From: Clostridiales bacterium
Lineage (GTDB): Bacteria; Bacillota; Clostridia; Oscillospirales; Oscillospiraceae
NCBI GenBank assembly: GCA_019422005.1
Contig: JAHZEF010000009.1
Location: 1-19,388 of the forward strand
Reading direction: 5' to 3'
DNA: 19,388 bases
Every line of letters starts with the position of its first letter. Position 1 is the stretch's first letter. Under the pieces are notes generated by a model. It saw only the letters and a list, made by a program, of their open reading frames with translations. It had not been told where the DNA came from and did not search any database. This document shows positions 6,079 through 13,133 of the stretch, piece after piece. A program made the position numbers and the translations under genes.

Positions 6079-7137
6079 CTACGCTTCCTCCTTCCGCAGC
6101 AGCAGCAAATTGGCCGGCGCGACGCCGATCTCCAGCGTCCTGCTGCCGGCGTACTGCCGCCACACGTCCTTTTCCAGCTCCAGCCGGATTTCCGGGCAGT
6201 CCGGCCCCGCCTGTTCCGGGCGCACCAATACCACCATGGAAAACACATTCTCCACCACGTGCTCCACACGGCACCGGAACCGGTTTTCTGAAAATTCCGG
6301 CCCAATATAGTGGCTTCTGACGCCGAGCACCGACGCATCAGGAGGCACGGGGCAGCCGCACTCCAGATGAACGCCCCAATCCGGCAGAAAGATCCGGCGT
6401 TCCCCTTCCGGACGGAAGGGCGTAAAGTTCTTGCAGCCGGACAAACGCGCCGCCGTAACCGTCTGCGGCGCTGCAAACATCCGGTGCATGTCCTCCACCG
6501 GCGCGGTTTTCCCCCGCTCCATCACGCAGACCGTGCGGCAGCGCCGGTATACCTCGTCCCGGTCGTGGGAAACCCACAGCACCGGGCCGCCGAAGTCCTT
6601 CAGCGTTTCCACCAGTTCTGATTCTAACTGCCATTTGAGGAAGCTGTCAAGTGCGGCAAAGGGTTCATCCAGTAAAATTGCCTGGGGCCGCGACGCCAGG
6701 ATCCGCGCCAGCGCCACCCGCTGCTGCTGCCCGCCGGACAGCTGAAACGGCCGCTTCTGCTCCAGCCCCTCCAGCCGGAGCATGGCAATCATCTGATCCG
6801 CCGCCTCCCTGCGCAGCGGCCCGGGCAGCGACCGCGCCCCGGCCAGAATATTCTGCCGGGCCGTCATATTGGGAAACAGCGCATACTGCTGGAACAGGTA
6901 TCCCACCCGGCGCTTCTGCGGCGGCAGATTGATCCTGCGCGCGCTGTCAAACAGGACGCGCCCGTCCAGTTCAATCCTGCCCCGGTCCGGCCGCTCGATG
7001 CCGGCAATGCATTTGAGCGTCATGCTCTTGCCGCAGCCGGAAGCGCCCAGCAGCGCCAGAATCCCTTCCTTTGTCTCAAACTGCGCCCGCAGGTGAAACG
7101 TTCCCAGGCGCTTTTCAATTTCCACATACAGGCTCAT
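6079..7137 (-). CDS. modC: Molybdate ABC transporter ATP-binding protein
   Basis: The 352-residue ATPase shows Walker A GASGCGKSMT (about residue 32), the Q-loop in YLFQQYALFPNMT, the ABC signature LSGGQQQRVALARIL, Walker B AILLDEPFAALD and the switch His in VLWVSHDRDEV. The C-terminal third (from about residue 225, FAAPQTVTAARLSGCKNF to the end) is a regulatory extension of TOBE/Mop type, as expected for ModC. It powers molybdate uptake through ModB. Its ATG overlaps the modB stop by four bases (ATGA), and GGAGGG lies inside modB, so the two are translationally coupled. The shorter start at 7137 is used because upstream in-frame sequence is Gly/Arg filler. Confidence 0.93.
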   Translation of the reverse strand: MSLYVEIEKRLGTFHLRAQFETKEGILALLGASGCGKSMTLKCIAGIERPDRGRIELDGRVLFDSARRINLPPQKRRVGYLFQQYALFPNMTARQNILAGARSLPGPLRREAADQMIAMLRLEGLEQKRPFQLSGGQQQRVALARILASRPQAILLDEPFAALDSFLKWQLESELVETLKDFGGPVLWVSHDRDEVYRRCRTVCVMERGKTAPVEDMHRMFAAPQTVTAARLSGCKNFTPFRPEGERRIFLPDWGVHLECGCPVPPDASVLGVRSHYIGPEFSENRFRCRVEHVVENVFSMVVLVRPEQAGPDCPEIRLELEKDVWRQYAGSRTLEIGVAPANLLLLRKEEA

Positions 7138-7805
7138 CCGGCCGCCCTCCTTCCGGGCCGTCTCTCCAGGAAATTGACCGCCAGCAGTACCACTGCCGAA
7201 ATCGCCATGTTGATCAGCACCCAGCGCATCGCCATTGCATCGTCGTTGGTGCGCCACAGCTGGTAGACCGTGGTGGAAATGGTGGCCGTCCGTCCCGGCG
7301 TATAGCCTGCGATCATGGAGGTCGCGCCGTATTCTCCCAGCGCCCTGGCAAATGCCAGAACGGTGCCTGCCAGGATGCCCTGGCGGCAGACCGGCATGCG
7401 GATCCGCCAGAAAATATAGGAATTGGAGAGCCCCAGCGTCCGGCCCGACCAGGCCAGCGTCTCGTCAAACGACTCAAACGCGCCGCGCGCCGTCCGGTAC
7501 ATCAGCGGGAAGGCCACCACAACCGTGGCAAAGATCGCCGACCACCAGGTCTTCACCATTTTGAAGCCGAAGGTTTCCAGAACCCAGGCCCCGAAGGGAC
7601 GTTTCGGCCCCAGCACCCGCAGCAGCAGATACCCGGCCACAGTGGGCGGCAGCACCAGCGGAAGCGTCAGGAGCACATCCAGGATGCCTTTGACCAGCCG
7701 CGGCAGCCTGGCAATATAGTACGCGGCAAAAATACCGGCGAAGAAAATGATTACCGTCGAAATGGCGGCAATCCGCAGGGAGTTATACAGCGGGAACCAA
7801 TCCAT
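7134..7805 (-). CDS. modB: Molybdate ABC transporter permease
   Basis: The 223-residue protein has about five membrane segments (e.g. IAAISTVIIFFAGIFAAYYIA, VLLTLPLVLPPTVAGYLLL, WSAIFATVVVAFPLMY, the last near VLINMAISAVVLLAVNFL) and the permease-ATPase coupling loop with LAFARALGEYGATSMIAG, the ModB form of the EAA motif. Length and motif order fit ModB, which forms the molybdate channel as a dimer. GGAGG precedes the ATG. It lies 80 bases after modA, across a 40-base palindrome, and overlaps modC. Confidence 0.95.
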   Translation of the reverse strand: MDWFPLYNSLRIAAISTVIIFFAGIFAAYYIARLPRLVKGILDVLLTLPLVLPPTVAGYLLLRVLGPKRPFGAWVLETFGFKMVKTWWSAIFATVVVAFPLMYRTARGAFESFDETLAWSGRTLGLSNSYIFWRIRMPVCRQGILAGTVLAFARALGEYGATSMIAGYTPGRTATISTTVYQLWRTNDDAMAMRWVLINMAISAVVLLAVNFLERRPGRRAAG

Positions 7806-7840
7806 GCAGCACCTCCGGGAACTCTGTGATTCAGAAATTC

Positions 7841-7880
7841 TGAAACAGCCGCCCCGCCGGCCGGCGGGGCGGCTGTTTCA
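7841..7880 (-). repeat. Perfect 40-base palindrome between modA and modB
   Basis: Every base from 7841 to 7880 pairs with its mirror position, giving two 20-base arms without spacer; the centre is GCCGGCCGGC-like and the ends are TGAAAC/GTTTCA. A second small palindrome, TTCAGAAATTCTGAA, overlaps its modB side (7831-7845 region). It begins 5 bases after the modA stop. Lacking a T-tract in the modB direction, it may be an attenuator or an mRNA-stabilising hairpin that keeps modA mRNA more abundant than modBC. Confidence 0.75.
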
Positions 7881-7885
7881 GGCAG

Positions 7886-8803
7886 TCAGGTCAACGGCGT
7901 AAAGCCGACGCTTTCAAAGACGGCAGCCGCCTCATCGGTCTGGAGATAGTCCAGGAACGCCTGCGCGGCTTCCTGGTTCCCGGTGACGTTCAGCACCGCC
8001 GCCGGGTAGATCACCTGTCCGCACATTTCGGCCGTCGCCTCATCCACCACCGTGAGCCCGGCAGAATATGCGTCAGTGGCATAGATGATGCCGCAGTCCA
8101 CCGTGGCCTCCGACACCTGTGTGGTGACCTCCTTGACGTTGGAACCATACGTCAGCTTGCCCTCCGCTGCCAGTGCAGCCTCATCCAGCCCATAATAGGC
8201 AAAGATCTTCTGTGTGTACTGGCCTACCGGCACGTCTTCATTGCCCATTGCCAGCAGGACCTCGCCGCTTTCCAGCAGTTCGGCCAGCTGATCATAGCTT
8301 TCGATTCCCTTGGGGTTCCCCTCGGGAACCGCCAGAACCACCTTGTTCTCCAGCAGATCCAGACGGGTGTCCTGCAGGACAAAGTCCAGCCCATCCGGGT
8401 TCACCTCGGCATCCTGCGAAGCGTCCAGCTGATTCATCTGCTTGGGCGCGGCGGAGATGAAGATATCACAGTCGGCCCCTTCTTCAATCTGCGTCTTCAG
8501 CGTACCGGACGAGTCAAAGTTGTAGGCAATGGTCACATTGGGCGCAGTCTCCCGGTACATCTCCTGGATCTGCTCCATGGTCTCCTGCATGGAGGCGGCC
8601 GCAAACACAATCAGCTCCACCGGCTCTGCCTCAGGCGTCTGCTCGGGTTCCCCGTCCGGCGCTTCCGGCGTCTGCTCTTCCGTCTCCGGCTGCTGATCCT
8701 GCGGCGTCTGCTCCGGTTCAGCCGTGTCATCCTGTTTGGCGCAGCCGGCAAACAGTGAAACGGTCAGCAGCATGCACAGCAACAGGGCAATCCATCTTTT
8801 CAT
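7886..8803 (-). CDS. modA: Molybdate-binding lipoprotein
   Basis: The 305-residue protein begins with Lys-Arg, a hydrophobic stretch and the lipobox LFAGC (Cys about residue 20), so it is anchored outside the membrane. An acidic, Pro/Thr/Glu-rich linker with repeated EQTP units follows (about residues 22-58). The periplasmic-binding domain starts at LIVFAAASMQETMEQI, the ModA hallmark, and includes YNFDSSGTLKTQIEEGADCDIFISAA and later GIIYATDAYSAG. It should capture molybdate or tungstate and hand it to ModB. Of two in-frame ATGs, the one at 8803 is preferred because AGGAGG is 7 bases upstream, against about 1 base for 8809. It is separated from the upstream moeA-like gene by about 90 bases that hold its own promoter. 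Confidence 0.93.
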   Translation of the reverse strand: MKRWIALLLCMLLTVSLFAGCAKQDDTAEPEQTPQDQQPETEEQTPEAPDGEPEQTPEAEPVELIVFAAASMQETMEQIQEMYRETAPNVTIAYNFDSSGTLKTQIEEGADCDIFISAAPKQMNQLDASQDAEVNPDGLDFVLQDTRLDLLENKVVLAVPEGNPKGIESYDQLAELLESGEVLLAMGNEDVPVGQYTQKIFAYYGLDEAALAAEGKLTYGSNVKEVTTQVSEATVDCGIIYATDAYSAGLTVVDEATAEMCGQVIYPAAVLNVTGNQEAAQAFLDYLQTDEAAAVFESVGFTPLT

Positions 8804-8821
8804 TTTCATTCCTCCTGTGTT

Positions 8822-8831
8822 TCGTTATTCT
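8822..8831 (-). promoter_or_regulatory. Motif shared with the moaA promoter
   Basis: AGAATAACGA on the minus strand is identical to a 10-base block at 11812-11821 in the moaA promoter spacer. Here it lies near the predicted modA transcription start. A common regulator site is an inference. Confidence 0.35.
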
Positions 8832-8835
8832 TTTA

Positions 8836-8864
8836 TCAATATCACGATGGATATTCATAAACAA
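8836..8864 (-). promoter_or_regulatory. modA promoter overlapped by an inverted repeat
   Basis: A weak sigma-A pair TTGTTT (8859-8864), 17-base spacer and TATTGA (8836-8841) on the minus strand. A perfect inverted repeat AATATC-N6-GATATT (8838-8855) covers the spacer and part of the -10. An operator in this place would repress, as ModE-type regulators do at modA in other bacteria; the sequence is not a clear match to the ModE consensus. Confidence 0.5.
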
Positions 8865-8893
8865 GCTTCCGCGGCCGCCGCGCCCGGCGCCCG

Positions 8894-9913
8894 CTATTTC
8901 CCAAACGGGCAGACCGGGTAGCGGCAGGGCTTGCAGCCCAGGCACAGGCCGCCGTTGCCGTACCGGACCAGCTCCGCCTTGCTCACCCGGACGCCGGCGG
9001 CCACTTTCGGCAGCACCAAGTCGAACACCGTGGCGCCGGCATACATCACGCAGCCCGGCAGCCCCATAACCGGCAGCCCGTCCTCATAGTACCCCAGCAA
9101 AAACATGGCACCCGGCAGGACCGGCGCGCCGTAGCTGACAATCTGCGCGCCGCTTTTCCGAATGGCGCCGGGCGTATTGTCATCCGGATCCACGCTCATG
9201 CCGCCGGTGCAGAGCAGAAGGTCAAGAGGCTTGCTCCGCATGGCTGCGATGGCGTCCAGAAGATGATCCATTCCGTCGTCCACGGTGATATGCTCCGTCA
9301 CGGCAATGCCGTACCGGGCCAGCTTCTGCACGATTACCGGCGTGAACCGGTCCTCGATCAGCCCCTGATACACCTCGGAGCCCGTGGTGATCACGCCGGC
9401 CCGCTTCAGCTTCCAGGGCAGCAGGCGCAGGATCGGCGTACCGCCGGCGATCCGGTCGGCGGCGTCCAGCCTGGACTCCTCCACCACCAGCGGAATCACG
9501 CGGGTGCCGCACAGCTTGTCGCCGGCCTTCACCGCCGTACCGCCTTTCCGGGTGGCAATGATAATTTCGTCGAGGGAATTGATCGCGTCCAGCTTCTCCT
9601 CATCCACCAGGAACAGGCCGTCAGATTCAGCGGTCAATTCAATTTTCCCCTCCTTGACCGGAGAGGCCGCCATGCCGCTTCCCTGGCAGATCCGGCGCAG
9701 CCGTTCAGCCCCCTCGTTCTCATGGAGCATGCCGGGCGTCATCTCCCAGACATAGAGGTTTTCCTTCCCCATGGACAGGAGGACCGGGATATCCTCTTCC
9801 GTGACCACATGCCCCTTGCGGAACCTGGCGTCCTTGTACTGCCCGGGAATAATCTGCGTCATATCATGGCACAGCACATGCCCCACGGCCTCCCGCGTCT
9901 TAATCAGCTTCAT
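8894..9913 (-). CDS. MoeA-like molybdopterin-binding protein
   Basis: The 339-residue protein is a MoeA relative of the type common in Clostridia beside molybdenum hydroxylase genes. The MoCF-binding domain (about residues 170-310) shows VITTGSEVYQGLIEDRF, LLCTGGMSVDPDDNTP and PGAMFLLGYYEDGLPVMGLPGCVMY, all MoeA/MogA-fold motifs. The N-terminal part starts LIKTREAVGHVLCHDMTQI and KDARFRKGHVVTEEDI, like the first domain of MoeA. The C-terminus ends in a cysteine cluster CLGCKPCRYPVCPFGK that could bind metal. It probably takes part in molybdate insertion or cofactor delivery. Compared with canonical MoeA (about 400 residues) it is short. Its ATG overlaps the MOSC gene end by 14 bases and has GGAGG 6 bases upstream. 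Confidence 0.8.
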   Translation of the reverse strand: MKLIKTREAVGHVLCHDMTQIIPGQYKDARFRKGHVVTEEDIPVLLSMGKENLYVWEMTPGMLHENEGAERLRRICQGSGMAASPVKEGKIELTAESDGLFLVDEEKLDAINSLDEIIIATRKGGTAVKAGDKLCGTRVIPLVVEESRLDAADRIAGGTPILRLLPWKLKRAGVITTGSEVYQGLIEDRFTPVIVQKLARYGIAVTEHITVDDGMDHLLDAIAAMRSKPLDLLLCTGGMSVDPDDNTPGAIRKSGAQIVSYGAPVLPGAMFLLGYYEDGLPVMGLPGCVMYAGATVFDLVLPKVAAGVRVSKAELVRYGNGGLCLGCKPCRYPVCPFGK

Positions 9914-10349
9914 CTTCCGCCTCCAGAATTCTCACATCATCGCCCGGCCGAACCGTACCTTCCCGGATTACCACGGCAAAAATCCCCTCTGTGGGCATGA
10001 CGCACCGGCCGGTCTTCCGCCTGATCTCACAGTCGCTGTGGCACTGCTTGCCGATCTGGGTGACTTCCAGAACCGTTTCGCCCACAGCCAGCCGCGTGCC
10101 TACCGGCAGCGTTTTCAGTTCGATACCGCTGGTATTGATATTCTCAGCAAACACCCCCGGCTCCAGATCCAGGCCCAGGCTCCGCATGGTATCCACGCTT
10201 TCCTCCGCCAGCAGGCTCACCTGCCGGTGCCAGTCCCCTGCATGGGCGTCGCCCTCAATACCGTGATGCATCCGCAGCCGGATCTCCGGCACAGGGTGCT
10301 TGACGGTCCCCTTTTTTTCACTGATATTCACCGATACTACGCTGGCCAT
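9900..10349 (-). CDS. MOSC domain protein
   Basis: A 149-residue stand-alone MOSC domain. Typical features are VSVNISEKKGTVKHPVPE, GIEGDAHAGDWHRQVSLLAEES and the conserved cysteine region IGKQCHSDCEIRRKTGRCVMPTEGIFA. MOSC domains are held to bind or deliver sulphur-carrying molybdenum cofactor; the C-terminal domain of Moco sulphurase is the best-known case. In Clostridia such small proteins often accompany moaC and mogA, so a role in cofactor maturation is inferred. ATG 10349 comes one base before the moaC stop region (GGAGGGATAGC-ATG), which supports coupled translation; upstream in-frame ATGs lie inside moaC and lack a site. Confidence 0.87.
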   Translation of the reverse strand: MASVVSVNISEKKGTVKHPVPEIRLRMHHGIEGDAHAGDWHRQVSLLAEESVDTMRSLGLDLEPGVFAENINTSGIELKTLPVGTRLAVGETVLEVTQIGKQCHSDCEIRRKTGRCVMPTEGIFAVVIREGTVRPGDDVRILEAEDEAD

Positions 10350-10350
10350 G

Positions 10351-10824
10351 CTATCCCTCCGCACGGTAGTCACCGCTTTTTCCGCCCGTCTTCTGCAGCA
10401 GCCGGATCTGTTCTATGCGCATATCCTTCTGGACTGCCTTGCACATGTCGTAAATCGTCAGCGCCGCCGCAGAAACGGCGGTCAGCGCTTCCATTTCCAC
10501 GCCCGTGACGCCGCGGCAGCGGGCCGTCGCCCGGATCTCCACGGAGGTTTCCGTCAGCGCAAAGGAAAGATCCACGCCGGCCAGGGGTACCTGGTGGCAC
10601 ATGGGGATCAGCTCCCAGCAGTGCTTCGCCGCCTGGATTCCCGCCACCTGCGCCACAGCCAGCACGTCCCCCTTGGCCATGCTCCCCCGGCGGATCCGCT
10701 CCACCGTCTGCGGCGCCATCACAACACGGCCTCCGGCTGTCGCCTCCCGTGCAGTTTCCTGCTTGCCGCTCACATCCACCATCCGTGCCCGCCCCTGGGC
10801 GTTCAGATGCGTCAGCTCTTCCAC
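10351..10824 (-). CDS. moaC: Cyclic pyranopterin monophosphate synthase
   Basis: The 157-residue protein matches MoaC throughout: ARMVDVSGKQETAREATA, the catalytic-Lys region GSMAKGDVLAVAQVAGI, IPMCHQVPLAGVDL, RGVTGVEMEALTAVSAAALTIYDMCKA and LLQKTGGKSG at the end. In the family it converts the MoaA product (3',8-cyclo-GTP) into cyclic pyranopterin monophosphate. The start is GTG at 10822-10824, with only a weak AGG just upstream, five bases after the moaA stop, so reinitiation after moaA is likely. Confidence 0.95.
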   Translation of the reverse strand: MEELTHLNAQGRARMVDVSGKQETAREATAGGRVVMAPQTVERIRRGSMAKGDVLAVAQVAGIQAAKHCWELIPMCHQVPLAGVDLSFALTETSVEIRATARCRGVTGVEMEALTAVSAAALTIYDMCKAVQKDMRIEQIRLLQKTGGKSGDYRAEG

Positions 10825-10828
10825 TGGC

Positions 10829-11776
10829 CTAGCCCCCGATCTCGTTCATATTGCGCCCTGCGCTGCTGCAGCCGTCCGCTTCCAGGCAATGCCGCCCCGG
10901 CTTTCCGGCGATGCCGCGGCGGATCCGCCGCAGCAGTTCGTCTCCGCCGCACCCTTTGAGCGGAATTTCCTGTGCTGAATGCAGGCACGGCTTCAGCCGC
11001 CCGTCAGCCGTGACACGGATCCGGTCGCACCGGCTGCAGAACCTGTGGCTCATGGGGCGGATCAGCCCCACCGTTCCGGCGGCGCCGGGCAGGCGATACA
11101 CCTCCGCCACGCCGGCAGTCCCCGCCGGCTCCAGTTCCGGGCAGCGCTCCAGCACGGCCGACGCCGGCAAAAACCGCTGCCCGGGCCAGTCGGCGCATTC
11201 TCCCAGCGGCATCAGTTCAATCCACCTCACCTGCCAGGGGCGCTGCCGGGTCAGCTCCGCGAAATCCCGGATTTCATCGTCGTTCCAGCCGCCGAGCAGC
11301 ACGGCGTTGAGCTTGATGCCGGCAAAGCCCGCTTTCTCCGCGGCCTGCAGGCCGCGGAGGACGTCTTCCAGAGAGCCCCGCCGGGTCAGCGCCCGAAACC
11401 GTTCCGGCCGCAGCGTATCCAGGCTCACATTCAGCCGGGTCACGCCGGCTTCCTTCAGGCCGGCCGCCATTTCTTCCAGCAGGCTGCCGTTGGTCGTCAG
11501 GCAAAGCTCCTCAATTCCGGGAACCGCGGCCACCCCGGAACAAATCTCCAGAATCCCCCGGCGCACCAGCGGTTCGCCTCCGGTAATCCGCACCTTGCGC
11601 ACTCCGCAGGCCGCCGCGGCCCGCACAATTTCCACACATTCCTCCACCGTCAGCATCTCATCATGCGGGCGCTTGCAGACGCCATGCTCCGGCATGCAGT
11701 ACAGGCAGCGATAGTTGCAGAGATCCGTCACCGACAGACGCAGATACGTGACTGCCCGTCCAAATCCGTCGACCAT
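10829..11776 (-). CDS. moaA: GTP 3',8-cyclase MoaA (radical SAM)
   Basis: The 315-residue protein holds the radical SAM cluster motif CNYRCLYC (Cys20, Cys24, Cys27), the SAM-binding VRITGGEPLVR, and the second 4Fe-4S cysteines in CSRCDRIRVTADGRLKPCLHS, plus the conserved Gly-Gly C-terminus (NEIGG). It opens the molybdenum cofactor pathway by turning GTP into 3',8-cyclo-7,8-dihydro-GTP. It is the first gene of the operon with its own promoter and GGAGG 7 bases before ATG 11776. Length is normal for the family. Confidence 0.97.
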   Translation of the reverse strand: MVDGFGRAVTYLRLSVTDLCNYRCLYCMPEHGVCKRPHDEMLTVEECVEIVRAAAACGVRKVRITGGEPLVRRGILEICSGVAAVPGIEELCLTTNGSLLEEMAAGLKEAGVTRLNVSLDTLRPERFRALTRRGSLEDVLRGLQAAEKAGFAGIKLNAVLLGGWNDDEIRDFAELTRQRPWQVRWIELMPLGECADWPGQRFLPASAVLERCPELEPAGTAGVAEVYRLPGAAGTVGLIRPMSHRFCSRCDRIRVTADGRLKPCLHSAQEIPLKGCGGDELLRRIRRGIAGKPGRHCLEADGCSSAGRNMNEIGG

Positions 11777-11803
11777 ATCGCCGCCTCCCCGTTTGTTTCC
11801 TAT

Positions 11804-11832
11804 ATTTTACATCGTTATTCTCGATTAAGCAA
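11804..11832 (-). promoter_or_regulatory. moaA promoter
   Basis: TTGCTT (11827-11832), 17-base spacer, TAAAAT (11804-11809) on the minus strand. The predicted start near 11797 leaves a short leader, so no molybdenum-cofactor riboswitch fits between promoter and gene. The spacer contains AGAATAACGA (11812-11821), the block also found at the modA promoter. Confidence 0.75.
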
Positions 11833-11854
11833 TACGCTTTTTTCGATAACAGCA

Positions 11855-12032
11855 AGCCTGCCGCCGCAGCCGGATCCGACGAAGGCAGGCTCCGTCACGG
11901 CCCGGCGGAGCGCCCCCTGCGCCGTTCATCCGCCCGGCTTGGGAGGCCTTTTGCAGAGCGCCTCCCAGGCCGGGCGGCCGGCTGTGCCTGCGCTGCGTTC
12001 CCGGCCGCCGGCCCGGGGAATACAGTCCCGGG
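11855..12032. repeat. Run of four hairpins between the moaA and holB promoters
   Basis: Inverted repeats follow one another: AGCCTGCC 11855-11862/11884-11891; a 16-bp stem 11932-11947/11960-11975 with a 12-base loop; GGCGGCCGG 11973-11981/CCGGCCGCC 12001-12009; CCCGGG 12012-12017/12027-12032. The 16-bp stem is complete only as plus-strand RNA, where position 11939/11968 is U·G; on the minus strand it is a C/A mismatch. No gene is seen here. It lies upstream of both divergent promoters, so its purpose is unclear. Confidence 0.6.
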
Positions 12033-12042
12033 AGACTTTCCG

Positions 12043-12071
12043 TTGATTTGTTGCCGAAAAAGCGTTATACT
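12043..12071 (+). promoter_or_regulatory. holB-ricT promoter
   Basis: TTGATT (12043-12048), 17-base spacer, TATACT (12066-12071). The predicted start near 12078 gives a leader of about 48 bases. Confidence 0.8.
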
Positions 12072-12125
12072 ATATAGCAGAATTGTCTTGAGGCCGGCGG
12101 GATTCCGCCGCAGAGGGGGATGCGT

Positions 12126-13079
12126 ATGCGATTCGGCGAATTACTGGGAAATACGCAGCTCAGGGAGCGGCTGGCCGCGGCGCTGGACAGCGGGAAGCTG
12201 TCCCACTGTTACCTGATCTCCGGCCCGGCCGGCTCCGGCAAGCGCACGCTGGCCCGTCTTCTGTCCGCCGCCATGGAGTGTACCGGCCCGGAGCCGCCCT
12301 GCATGGCCTGCCGCGCCTGCCGCAAAGCGCTCTCCGGCAATCATCCGGATATCGTCATCGTCGACGAACCGGATAAAAAGCAGGTGCCCGTGGAACTGAT
12401 CCGGCAGGCGCGGGCCGACGCGTTTATCCGTCCCAACGAGGGGCGGAAGAAGGTCTTCCTGATCCCCCGCGCCCAGGACCTGAATGTCCCGGCGCAGAAT
12501 GCGCTTTTAAAAATACTGGAAGAACCGCCCGGATACGGCGTATTCCTGCTGCTGGCCGACACGCCGGAGAGGCTGCTGCCGACCATCCGCTCCCGCTGCA
12601 GCGAGCTGCGGCTGACCCCGCTGGACAGCGAAACGCTCCGCAGCGCGCTGCGCGCCAGGCATCCGGAACAGAGTCCGGAAACTCTGGAGGCCGCCGTCCG
12701 GCGGTCCGGCGGTTTTCTCGGACAGGCGCTGGCCGCGCTGGCAGCTGCCGAGCCCCTCCTGCCGCAGACAGACCGCTTCGCCCGGGCATACGCCGCGGGA
12801 GATCCGCTGGCGCTGCTGGAACTGTTCTGTTCCATGGAACGGATGCCCCGCGCGCAGCTGGCCGCCGTGCTGGAACAGCTGCGGCAGCTGCTGGCCGCGG
12901 CGCTGATGGCCCGGCGCGGTTTCCCCGTCCCGGCAGAGGCCGCCCGCTCCATTGCCGAAACCCGAACGGCGGCCGCCCTGCTTTCCGCCTGCCAGACGCT
13001 GCAGGCCGCGCTGGACGACTGCTGGGCCAATGTCGGCACTGCCAACATCTGCGCAGGCCTGTTCGTCAGGCTGCGGTAG
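12126..13079 (+). CDS. holB: DNA polymerase III delta' subunit
   Basis: The 317-residue AAA+ clamp-loader subunit shows MRFGELLGN, Walker A GPAGSGKRT (about residues 35-43), the four-cysteine zinc module CTGPEPPCMACRAC, IRPNEGRKKVFLIPRAQDLNVPAQNALLKILEEPP with the Walker B/sensor region, and the SRC motif in TIRSRCSELRL. It acts in the clamp loader that places the beta clamp on DNA. ATG 12126 is preferred to 12120 because GAGGGG (12113-12118) would be only one base from the latter. The gene is followed 54 bases later by ricT, the usual order in Firmicutes. Confidence 0.92.
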   Translation: MRFGELLGNTQLRERLAAALDSGKLSHCYLISGPAGSGKRTLARLLSAAMECTGPEPPCMACRACRKALSGNHPDIVIVDEPDKKQVPVELIRQARADAFIRPNEGRKKVFLIPRAQDLNVPAQNALLKILEEPPGYGVFLLLADTPERLLPTIRSRCSELRLTPLDSETLRSALRARHPEQSPETLEAAVRRSGGFLGQALAALAAAEPLLPQTDRFARAYAAGDPLALLELFCSMERMPRAQLAAVLEQLRQLLAAALMARRGFPVPAEAARSIAETRTAAALLSACQTLQAALDDCWANVGTANICAGLFVRLR

Positions 13080-13133
13080 CATCCCGAATCTGCAACCACA
13101 CCCGCCGCCCCGGGCGGCAGAATTGGAGTATCT

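Noticed and set aside
11777..12042. Possible molybdenum-cofactor riboswitch upstream of moaA
   Set aside because: The structured block lies upstream of a good moaA promoter, leaving only a short leader, and I could not match the conserved segments of the Moco RNA motif.
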